From: Bacillota bacterium
Lineage (GTDB): Bacteria; Bacillota; Bacilli; Alicyclobacillales; Alicyclobacillaceae
Reading direction: 5' to 3'
NCBI GenBank assembly: GCA_021816665.1
Contig: JAKAXI010000105.1
Location: 1-6,754 of the forward strand
Length of the DNA: 6,754 nucleotides
Part shown: one piece after another, positions 1 through 4,641 of the stretch
Layout of the letters: each line of letters starts with the position of its first letter
Position numbering within the stretch: the first letter of the stretch is position 1
The notes under the pieces: model-generated
Databases searched by the model: none
What the model saw: only the letters and a program-made list of their open reading frames with translations
Told to the model about the DNA's origin: nothing
Program-made: the position numbers and the translations under genes

Positions 1-3
1 GGG

Positions 4-34
4 AAGGCCCAGCACCCCGTGTGCTGGGCCTTTT
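4..34 (+). terminator. Rho-independent terminator of an upstream gene outside the window
   Basis: Positions 6-15 and 21-30 form a perfect 10-bp GC-rich stem around the loop CCCGT. The stem extends by two A-T pairs (4-5 with 31-32) and runs into TTTT at 31-34. This is a classic intrinsic terminator. It most likely ends a plus-strand gene lying to the left. The A residues on the 5' side mean some activity on the minus strand is possible. Confidence 0.85.
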
Positions 35-78
35 CCTATGCGCGGGCAGAGAGAAAGGGCAAAAGACAAGTGAAAATG

Positions 79-99
79 GTATGCCGCAGAGCGGCATAC
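79..99. repeat. Perfect 9-bp inverted repeat (hairpin), not followed by T-run
   Basis: GTATGCCGC at 79-87 and GCGGCATAC at 91-99 pair perfectly around the 3-nt loop AGA. No U-tract follows on the plus strand, and no clear one precedes it for the minus strand, so it is not an ordinary intrinsic terminator. It could be part of a structured RNA or a protein-binding palindrome. The sequence alone does not decide between these. Confidence 0.6.
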
Positions 100-515
100 A
101 CCAATGGAGTACTAGACTTCGAGGTGGAGGGCGGGTTGCGTAAGGGGAGACCGGTTGCGTGTAGATGGAGAGTTTCACAACGCAGTGGAGAGGAGAAGGC
201 GACCTTACGTGGTGTCCAGAGTGCGATAGTGTACATTTTGCTCCTTACACCGGGGGAAGCGACAGAGAGAAACGTCTCTTTCGTCCACATAGCACTGCGG
301 GATACCTCCATAGGCGTATGAGCACCGTGAGTCTGCTAGTCGTTCGTAGAAAAGCGTGGCCTGGGATGTATGGAGCCCTGCCCTGAAGCCTTTGTCTCAA
401 ATGGCAACACCGCTTGTCTTCAGTGTGGCCACCATAGCGCGTGATGACTGGATGGACGGTGTGTACGGATGGAGGGTTCTGCAGGAAAGGCGATTAGGAC
501 TGACCGTGCACCTCG

Positions 516-524
516 TGCTATCAT
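516..524 (+). promoter_or_regulatory. Candidate extended -10 promoter for the RluA-family gene
   Basis: TG at 516-517, one base, then TATCAT at 519-524 gives an extended -10 element with 5 of 6 matches to TATAAT. No good -35 hexamer sits 16-18 nt upstream, which is common for extended -10 promoters. Transcription would start near 531, about 30 nt before the GTG start at 562. That leaves room for the SD at 546-553. Confidence 0.45.
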
Positions 525-561
525 ACCTAAATGACGATGAAGAAAGTGAGAGGTGTGCGGC

Positions 562-1554
562 GTGATCGAAGTGGTTGTGCAGTCAACGGATGCCGGTAAA
601 AAGGTGCACCGCTTCATTCGGCAGTTGTTGCCTGGTGTTCCACTGTCTGGTGTTTACAAAATGTTACGCACCGGGCGAGTGAAGCGCAACGGTAAGCGTG
701 TGAAATCAGAGGATGTTTTACAGACGGGGGACCGTGTCCAGTTATACATGGCTGACGCTGACTTCAAGGCATCGACCCGAGCGCCGAAGAAGTACGGGGG
801 AGTGTCCCGGGAAGTTGACGTGATCTACGAAGATGCGGACATATTGGCAGTGAACAAACCAGCGGGTTTACTTGTTCACGGCGACGCAGAGGAACAAAAG
901 GATACACTTGTGAACCGCGTTCAGGCGTTTTTGTATGACCGCGATGTCCGTGATCGAGAAGCTGCAGAGGATCGGCCCACTGTATTTTCCGTTGCGCCTG
1001 TGCACAGGTTGGACCGGAACACGAGCGGGATCGTCGTGTTCAGCAAAAACGCAGCCACAGCTTCTAAACTGTCCGACCAGATTGCCAGTCATGAAGTACA
1101 GAAGTGGTATTTGGCCGTGGTTCGCGGTACGATTCCCCCTTCCGGGACGATTGATGCAGCCCTCCGTCGTGAGTCCGGCAATCGAACGGTCGTCGCGCGG
1201 GAAGCGGATGAGCGGAGTCATTCTGCGCTAAGTCGGTACACTCGCAAGGCCGCCGTAGGCCGCACGAGCGTTGCCCTCGTGGAACTTGTCAGTGGGCGCA
1301 CACACCAGATCCGTGCGCATTTTCAGTCGATCGGCCATCCGCTCTGGGGCGATGTGAAATATGGTGGCAGAACGGCCGCCATGGCGCCGCAGGGGGCGTC
1401 AGAGAGCGAGCAGGAGCATCAGTGGCTGCACGCAGCGTGGATGGTCCTTCCGGATGGGAGGCGGCTGTTTGCGCCACTTCCCAAGGAGTTTCGAGATACG
1501 CTAAAGCAGCTGGGGTACAGCGATGATCAATTGCGCATGATCGAGACGTTGTGA
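562..1554 (+). CDS. RluA-family RNA pseudouridine synthase with N-terminal S4 domain
   Basis: This enzyme isomerises specific uridines to pseudouridine in structured RNA, most likely 23S rRNA, in the cytoplasm. The GTG at 562 is chosen because GTGAGAGG (546-553) lies 8 nt upstream. A GTG at 553 in the same frame would overlap that SD. The product is 330 aa, normal for S4-containing RluA/RluC/RluD proteins. Residues about 12-65 form an S4 RNA-binding domain (VYKMLRTGRVKRNGKRV). The catalytic core follows: NKPAGLLVHG near 98-107, the HRLDRNTSG motif with catalytic Asp at about 151, and SGRTHQIRAHF followed by GHPLWGDVKYG near 245-268. All signature motifs are intact. The S4 segment resembles RluC, but Bacillota carry several paralogues, so the target uridine cannot be assigned. 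It appears to be transcribed alone. I see no clear terminator in the 71 nt before the convergent thioesterase gene. Confidence 0.93.
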   Translation: MIEVVVQSTDAGKKVHRFIRQLLPGVPLSGVYKMLRTGRVKRNGKRVKSEDVLQTGDRVQLYMADADFKASTRAPKKYGGVSREVDVIYEDADILAVNKPAGLLVHGDAEEQKDTLVNRVQAFLYDRDVRDREAAEDRPTVFSVAPVHRLDRNTSGIVVFSKNAATASKLSDQIASHEVQKWYLAVVRGTIPPSGTIDAALRRESGNRTVVAREADERSHSALSRYTRKAAVGRTSVALVELVSGRTHQIRAHFQSIGHPLWGDVKYGGRTAAMAPQGASESEQEHQWLHAAWMVLPDGRRLFAPLPKEFRDTLKQLGYSDDQLRMIETL

Positions 1555-1625
1555 AACAGTGACGAGACTCCCGTCCTTACGACCACAGTGAATACGCCAG
1601 TCCGGGTCGCTGCGAACGGGTATTG

Positions 1626-2036
1626 TCAATGGCCAGGGGGAGGCAGAACACCCCGAATCGAGTCTGGTACGCGGACAGACGTGTGAGTAGCGGGATCGAC
1701 CGTGACGATCACGAATTGCGCATCGAGGACGAGTTGCCCCTGCTGATTATAGATTTCCTGGCTCATACGAAAACTGCTGTTGCCTACAGACAGCAGCGAC
1801 GTGTGGATGCGCAGACGGTCGTTTTGGATTGCCTCGCGTCGATAGTTGGCAGTCACCTTCGCAGTGACTGTCACGGCGCCCTGCGATTTGAGTGTCTCGT
1901 AATCAAGTCCGTTGCCTTCAAACCAATCCTCCCGCCCCCATTCCAGGTACTCCAAGTACTTTGCGTTGTTGACATGTCCGTTGACGTCAATCTCGGTAGA
2001 ACGCACTTGTATCTCAATCGAGGACAGATTCGGCAT
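1626..2036 (-). CDS. Hotdog-fold acyl-CoA/acyl-ACP thioesterase (4HBT/FatA-like)
   Basis: This is a probable cytoplasmic thioesterase that hydrolyses an acyl-CoA or acyl-ACP thioester; the substrate is unknown. The ATG at 2036 (read leftward) has a near-perfect SD, AGGAGGT (2043-2049), 6 nt upstream. The frame stays open further upstream but without a comparable start. The protein is 136 aa, the usual size of a single hotdog domain. Residues 14-27 read TEIDVNGHVNNAKY, the active-site loop of the 4-hydroxybenzoyl-CoA thioesterase superfamily. The D-x-N-x-H-V-N-N pattern (Asp17, Asn19, His21) is closest to FatA-type acyl-ACP thioesterases. In YbgC-type enzymes the catalytic Asp sits two residues earlier, where this protein has Glu15. 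The central helix (YLEYLEWGREDWF) and the following beta-strands fit the fold. It is convergent with the RluA-family gene and divergent from the small ORF region at 2128-2406. Confidence 0.88.
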   Translation of the reverse strand: MPNLSSIEIQVRSTEIDVNGHVNNAKYLEYLEWGREDWFEGNGLDYETLKSQGAVTVTAKVTANYRREAIQNDRLRIHTSLLSVGNSSFRMSQEIYNQQGQLVLDAQFVIVTVDPATHTSVRVPDSIRGVLPPPGH

Positions 2037-2061
2037 GCAGACACCTCCTGATCGGAAGCAT

Positions 2062-2067
2062 ATCATA
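2062..2067 (-). promoter_or_regulatory. Candidate -10 box for the thioesterase gene
   Basis: Read on the minus strand, 2067-2062 is TATGAT, 5 of 6 matches to TATAAT. It lies 25 nt before the ATG at 2036, so transcription would begin just upstream of the SD at 2043-2049. No good -35 hexamer is visible at 16-18 nt. Confidence 0.4.
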
Positions 2068-2127
2068 CCGCGCAAACCCTGAATGAGACGCGCCCTATCG
2101 ACATAGCAGTAGAGAGAGGCGATTACG

Positions 2128-2154
2128 ATGGAACCCACATCGGTTCAAAATTAG
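2128..2154 (+). other. Mini-ORF (8 codons) ending in TAG, in frame with the downstream small gene
   Basis: GAGAGG at 2114-2119 lies 8 nt before the ATG at 2128. The frame reads MEPTSVQN and stops at TAG (2152-2154). Beyond the stop the same frame stays open through GTG 2176 to the end of the small gene at 2406. The arrangement can be read in three ways: a leader peptide, the remains of the original start of a longer protein cut by a nonsense change, or a chance SD-ATG pair. The sequence alone cannot choose. Confidence 0.4.
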
Positions 2155-2175
2155 GCGGATCGCGTCGGTGATGGA

Positions 2176-2406
2176 GTGCCGTCTGGTCGGTATTGGACCT
2201 ACTACCACTTGGCAGACGATGTTCGGGCGTATCGGGAGGGCCCATTTGCCACCTTGTCGGAGGCGAGGGGGGTTGCTAACGAGGTAGACGGAGAGTTGTA
2301 TCCGGTTGAACTGTGGATCGAGTGCGGTGCGCAGGCGGTATGGCGGATTCGTCGAATCAGCAGGTCTTCGCTGGCGTTCGGAGAGCGAGTTCAAGGGAGG
2401 AGGTAG
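2176..2406 (+). CDS. Small hypothetical protein, 76 aa
   Basis: The family is not recognised. GTG at 2176 is the only start codon close after the in-frame TAG at 2152. GGTGAT (2167-2172) just before it matches the 3' half of the extended SD, at suitable alignment. The protein opens with an aromatic stretch (GRYWTYYHLADDVRAY), then a PFATLSEARGVANEVDG segment, then YPVELWIECG and WRIRRI, and ends in a basic tail. The look is that of a soluble cytoplasmic alpha/beta mini-domain. There is no signal peptide or membrane segment, and only one Cys. A strong terminator follows 50 nt after the stop, so this is a free-standing transcription unit. An SD-ATG eight codons before the in-frame TAG suggests that a longer form of about 92 codons may once have existed or may exist in relatives. 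Confidence 0.6.
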   Translation: MPSGRYWTYYHLADDVRAYREGPFATLSEARGVANEVDGELYPVELWIECGAQAVWRIRRISRSSLAFGERVQGRR

Positions 2407-2456
2407 ACCCGTCGGGCGGTTCTTGCGCGATGTTCTAAGAAAATGAATCCGAATAC

Positions 2457-2490
2457 AGGGGCGGTCGGCACTCGTGCCAACCGCCCCTTT
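2457..2490 (+). terminator. Rho-independent terminator after the small hypothetical gene
   Basis: Positions 2457-2470 pair with 2475-2488 with a single mismatch (C2466/A2479). The outer half is GGGGCGGT/ACCGCCCC, the inner half GGCA/TGCC, and the tetraloop is CTCG. TTT follows, then further T-rich bases. It separates the small gene from the M23 peptidase gene. Confidence 0.88.
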
Positions 2491-2559
2491 GATGTTTGAA
2501 TAGAGCGGGATCGCATTGGACAGCGTAAGACCGAACGATATGTCGGAGGGGGTTCGACC

Positions 2560-3657
2560 ATGCGATCTCGCCGCGTGCAAAGGTGTTCGGCCAGACAACC
2601 TCATGTCGTGGGCATTGCGGTTGCGCTTTGTGTGACTCTTGCCCCCATGACCTCGGCCCTTGCTGCGCCGACAACAGGTGCACTGGTGACAAGAGCAAAG
2701 TCCTCGAAGGTGCAGTACCGTGCAACGGCTCCTGTACCAGCCCAGGAAGACCTCGTACCTATATACAAGAAAAGTGCGCAAGTGTACGGCATAGACTGGA
2801 CACTTCTCGCAGCGGTAGACCGTTACGCACAGTTGACGAAGTCCCAGGCTGACCGCGCTACAGCCCCGTACTACGGATTTGCCTTCGCTGATCCTGCGTG
2901 GGCAGGTCTGGCAAACCCAAACTCTCATGATGTCGACGCGTGGTCAATTCGGTTATTTCAAGGACTCGGTCGCGATGGAAACCACGACGGTCTCGCCCTG
3001 CCGTGGGACCCAGCCGACCGCGTTCCCGTTTTGGCTGCCTGGTTGTCTGGCGGCAGCAGCGATGAAGATGAACGCTCTGCGGTGTGGGACCTCTATCAAG
3101 ATCCCGTTGCCATGGACCGGATCTTCCACTTCGCTGCCTTGTTTAAACGATTTGGGCTCAACTCGCAGGAACACTGTTTCCCTGTGGCTAAGCGGTACAA
3201 TTACACGGTCAAACACACATTTGGCGCTGGTAGGAGTTACGGTGGGCGGCGGATCCATGAAGGAGTGGACATCTTTGCCTCGTACGGCACGCCGGTGCTG
3301 GCGTGCAGCGCCGGTTATGTGGAACTGATGGGTTGGAACCGATTTGGCGGTTGGCGGATCGGCATTCGAGACACTCAAAACGTTTATTATTACTATGCAC
3401 ATTTATCAAGTTTTGCCAAAGGAATTAAGCAGGGTGATTTGGTTCAACCAGGAGAAGTGATTGGTTACGTCGGCAGCACGGGCTACGGGCCGCCTGGAAC
3501 TGCGGGGAAGTTTCCGCCGCATCTGCACTTTGGTATGTACCGGGACACGGGAAGGCACGAGTGGGCTTTTAGTCCTTCCACTTCTCTTGCGCATTGGCAG
3601 CGTCTGCCGCAGCACATCACGCAGCCGCCCAAATCACATAAAAAGACACTGTCATAG
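2560..3657 (+). CDS. Secreted M23 (LytM-type) zinc endopeptidase with N-terminal transglycosylase-like domain
   Basis: This is a predicted cell-wall peptidase that cleaves peptide bonds in peptidoglycan outside the membrane. GGAGGGG (2545-2551) lies 8 nt before the ATG. Residues 1-35 are a signal peptide with a basic start, hydrophobic core and ALA-A cleavage site. Residues about 65-165 resemble the lytic-transglycosylase-like domain of Bacillota M23 proteins: IYKKSAQVYGIDWTLLAAVD, then a canonical calcium-type loop with Asp139, Asn141, Asp143 and Asp150. The position where a catalytic Glu is expected reads AAVDRYAQ, so this half is probably not catalytic. Residues about 215-345 are the M23 domain. 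All zinc and catalytic residues are present: HEGVD (His233, Asp237), the YAHL histidine (His281), and HLH (His321, His323). The length (365 aa) and the run GGRRIHEGVDIFASYG recall sporulation-specific LytH of B. subtilis, an L-Ala-D-Glu endopeptidase. That link comes from memory and is not proven. Confidence 0.9.
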   Translation: MRSRRVQRCSARQPHVVGIAVALCVTLAPMTSALAAPTTGALVTRAKSSKVQYRATAPVPAQEDLVPIYKKSAQVYGIDWTLLAAVDRYAQLTKSQADRATAPYYGFAFADPAWAGLANPNSHDVDAWSIRLFQGLGRDGNHDGLALPWDPADRVPVLAAWLSGGSSDEDERSAVWDLYQDPVAMDRIFHFAALFKRFGLNSQEHCFPVAKRYNYTVKHTFGAGRSYGGRRIHEGVDIFASYGTPVLACSAGYVELMGWNRFGGWRIGIRDTQNVYYYYAHLSSFAKGIKQGDLVQPGEVIGYVGSTGYGPPGTAGKFPPHLHFGMYRDTGRHEWAFSPSTSLAHWQRLPQHITQPPKSHKKTLS

Positions 3658-3670
3658 TCCGCGCGGCGCA

Positions 3671-3699
3671 TTGCAGTCGACCGCCTTGCCTCGTACAAT
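3671..3699 (+). promoter_or_regulatory. Candidate promoter for the small membrane protein gene
   Basis: TTGCAG (3671-3676) and TACAAT (3694-3699) are separated by exactly 17 nt. The -10 box has 5 of 6 matches and the -35 box is weak beyond its TTG. Transcription would start near 3706, ahead of the SD at 3718-3724. This indicates the small gene is transcribed separately from the M23 gene that ends at 3657. Confidence 0.55.
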
Positions 3700-3703
3700 G
3701 ATG

Positions 3704-3716
3704 GGTGGAGTCCACC
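3704..3716. repeat. Short palindrome at the predicted transcription start
   Basis: GGTGGA (3704-3709) and TCCACC (3711-3716) are exact inverted repeats around one base. The palindrome sits just downstream of the -10 box and immediately before the SD of the small membrane protein gene. It could be an operator or a 5' hairpin in the leader. It is short enough to be chance. Confidence 0.35.
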
Positions 3717-3731
3717 GAAGGAGGCCTTGGC

Positions 3732-3971
3732 ATGTCGCGTTTTGGCCGTAGCTTGACAACATTTGTGGTCGTCGCTGTTGTCTTTGAAGTCTTGGCGCTC
3801 GCGCTGATTCATGGTAGTACTACGAAATGGGTTGTTACTGGTATTATTATCTTGTTTCTTCTGTACATTGCCGGACTTGCTGTGCGAGGCTGGCGCAGGC
3901 AGTCGCGCATTGACTATCCGGCAGTCATGACCGGACGCGTTGTTCGGTCTCGCCATTGGCGCCTGTTTTAG
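3732..3971 (+). CDS. Small two-helix membrane protein, 79 aa
   Basis: The family is not recognised. The ATG at 3732 has an excellent SD, AAGGAGG (3718-3724), 7 nt upstream. This start is preferred over a GTG at 3705 in the same frame, which has no SD and would put the SD inside the coding region. Two hydrophobic helices are evident at residues about 9-26 and 33-51, joined by a short HGSTTK loop. Arg3 and Arg6 before the first helix, and an RGWRRQ cluster after the second, place both ends in the cytoplasm by the positive-inside rule. The C-terminal tail of about 25 residues is basic (RVVRSRHWRLF). There is a promoter just upstream and a strong bidirectional terminator just downstream, so it is a monocistronic unit. 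No catalytic motif is visible. Its role cannot be stated. Confidence 0.75.
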   Translation: MSRFGRSLTTFVVVAVVFEVLALALIHGSTTKWVVTGIIILFLLYIAGLAVRGWRRQSRIDYPAVMTGRVVRSRHWRLF

Positions 3972-3974
3972 GAC

Positions 3975-4033
3975 GGCACCAAAGATACCCCGACATGCGC
4001 TCGTGTTCAGCCGTGCCGGGGTATCTTTGTGCC
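3975..4033. terminator. Bidirectional terminator between convergent genes
   Basis: GGCAC plus AAAGATACCCCG (3975-3992, with C3980 bulged) pairs with CGGGGTATCTTT plus GTGCC (4017-4033), giving 17 base pairs around a 24-nt loop. The A-run on the left arm and T-run on the right arm give a terminator-like U-tract in either direction. It sits between the stop at 3971 (+) and the stop at 4053 (-), as expected for a shared terminator. Confidence 0.85.
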
Positions 4034-4052
4034 CAGCTTTGTTTGGCTAAAT

Positions 4053-4457
4053 TTACGACAAGTGCAGAAGCTCTTCCAGTTGTTTCGACTGTTTCTGTGC
4101 AGCTTGTTCTTTGATCGCGAGGGCGCGAAAGTACTCATAAAATTCCTGGTCAGACGTCAACATCTTGGTGAGCAGGGATTGATTCGCGGTACGGGACTGC
4201 AAAAGCTCTTGTGTAATGTTGTACGCTTGTTCCAAACGCCGGCGTTCTTCACCTAGCTGCAACTGCCGCAGTTTTTCTTCCAGTTGCGAAGACAGTTCTG
4301 ACAGGCGTTGGAGGGAGCGGTCCGAGAGTGTGTGCAGCTTCTCGATGTCCTCTGTATCTCCGCGTTCAAATTCCAACCAGCCAGCCGACAAAGAGGCACC
4401 TTGTTGTTCTAAATCCGCGATGTCGCTAGCGAGGCTTTGAATGTGGTCGATCTCCAA
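4053..4457 (-). CDS. Coiled-coil hypothetical protein, 134 aa
   Basis: The family is not recognised with confidence. The start is TTG at 4457 (read leftward), with GAGGAGG (4467-4473) 9 nt upstream. A nearby GTG at 4464 is out of frame. The protein is almost wholly helical and rich in Glu, Gln, Leu and Ser. Heptad-like hydrophobic spacing runs through residues about 5-20 (IQSLASDIADLEQQ) and again from about 38 to 110 (LHTLSDRSLQRLSELSSQLEEKLRQL and onward). It has no signal peptide, membrane segment or Cys. The size and helical make-up are like small export chaperones such as FlgN or FliT, but no specific motif supports that and no flagellar or secretion gene is nearby. It converges on the small membrane protein gene through the shared terminator. 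It diverges from the asparaginase unit with only about 43 nt between its start and the leader ORF start at 4501. Confidence 0.75.
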   Translation of the reverse strand: MEIDHIQSLASDIADLEQQGASLSAGWLEFERGDTEDIEKLHTLSDRSLQRLSELSSQLEEKLRQLQLGEERRRLEQAYNITQELLQSRTANQSLLTKMLTSDQEFYEYFRALAIKEQAAQKQSKQLEELLHLS

Positions 4458-4476
4458 GTTGCACGACCTCCTCTTT

Positions 4477-4504
4477 CCATTGGTACAGGGAGGAGAACCA
4501 ATGG
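4477..4504. repeat. Inverted repeat between divergent genes, SD in the loop
   Basis: CCATTGGT (4477-4484) and ACCAATGG (4497-4504) are exact inverted repeats separated by 12 nt. The 12-nt loop (4485-4496) contains GGGAGGAG, which is the SD for the ATG at 4501. That ATG itself lies in the right arm. In RNA the hairpin could tie up the start codon. In DNA the site lies in the gap between divergent genes, where an operator would be expected. Each arm also contains an imperfect palindrome (CCATTGG / CCAATGG). Confidence 0.55.
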
Positions 4505-4641
4505 GCGTTTTGAACCGTCATTATTATGGCCGAATCGCAGGGGCTTTATTGGACGCTGTCGAATTTAGCGTTCTGTGTCGGCAAAGGGGACCTGACAATG
4601 AGCGATCTACTCGTGCACGTTACGCGTGGCTCCATAGTTGA
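4501..4641 (+). CDS. Possible small leader ORF (46 aa) overlapping the asparaginase start
   Basis: GGGAGGAG (4488-4495) lies 5 nt before the ATG at 4501, a better-looking ribosome site than many in this window. The frame runs 46 codons (MGVLNRHYYGRIAGALLD at its start) and stops at 4641, 43 nt beyond the asparaginase ATG at 4598 and in a different frame. Translation through it would carry ribosomes past the asparaginase start, so the overlap could couple or hinder asparaginase translation. The amino-acid sequence resembles nothing I know and its composition is not strongly protein-like. A chance frame is quite possible. Confidence 0.3.
   Translation: MGVLNRHYYGRIAGALLDAVEFSVLCRQRGPDNERSTRARYAWLHS

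Larger units (their letters stand above)
35..540. other. Long intergenic stretch with no recognisable gene
   Basis: About 500 nt lie between the left terminator and the RluA-family gene. Short open frames cross it on both strands, but none combines a proper SD, a plausible start and a protein-like composition. I see no tRNA, no T-box signature (the AGGGTGGNACCGCG core is absent) and no RNase P or tmRNA core. The visible structure is the hairpin at 79-99, the promoter-like element at 516-524 and a direct repeat of GGTTGCGT at 134-141 and 153-160. The stretch could hold an unrecognised small RNA, a decayed gene or simple spacer. Confidence 0.5.

Noticed and set aside
553..561. GTG at 553 as the start of the RluA-family gene
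   Set aside because: It overlaps the SD GTGAGAGG that is correctly spaced for the GTG at 562, and the three extra residues are not family-like.
19..565. Short plus-strand open frames in the left spacer (19-321, 165-386, 401-565)
   Set aside because: None has an SD at a usable distance. The 165 ATG directly follows an in-frame stop and its nearest SD-like run is 15 nt away. The frames overlap one another and the 19 ATG sits inside the terminator. The WCPEC pair in the 165-386 frame is suggestive of a zinc site but stands alone.
1555..1625. Terminator between the convergent RluA-family and thioesterase genes
   Set aside because: Only broken pairings such as around 1600-1620 are visible, with no T-run on either strand.
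2513..2551. Promoter for the M23 gene (TTGGAC 2516-2521 with TATGTC 2539-2544, or a sporulation-sigma-like GCATT...ACGATA)
   Set aside because: In either reading transcription would begin inside the SD at 2545-2551, and the -10 matches are poor. The true promoter is not evident.
2095..2928. 277-codon minus-strand open frame crossing the small gene, its terminator and the M23 start
   Set aside because: It runs antisense to genes with good SDs and through a strong terminator. Its translation is rich in Arg, Cys and Ser with no domain, which is typical of a shadow frame.
3483..3956. 157-codon minus-strand open frame across the M23 end and the small membrane gene
   Set aside because: It is antisense to two genes with proper starts. 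The product is low in hydrophobic pattern and has no start site.
4526..4597. ATG at 4526 as the asparaginase start
   Set aside because: There is no SD before it, and the extra 24 residues precede the family's normal N-terminus. The ATG at 4598 has a suitable SD and fits the family length.
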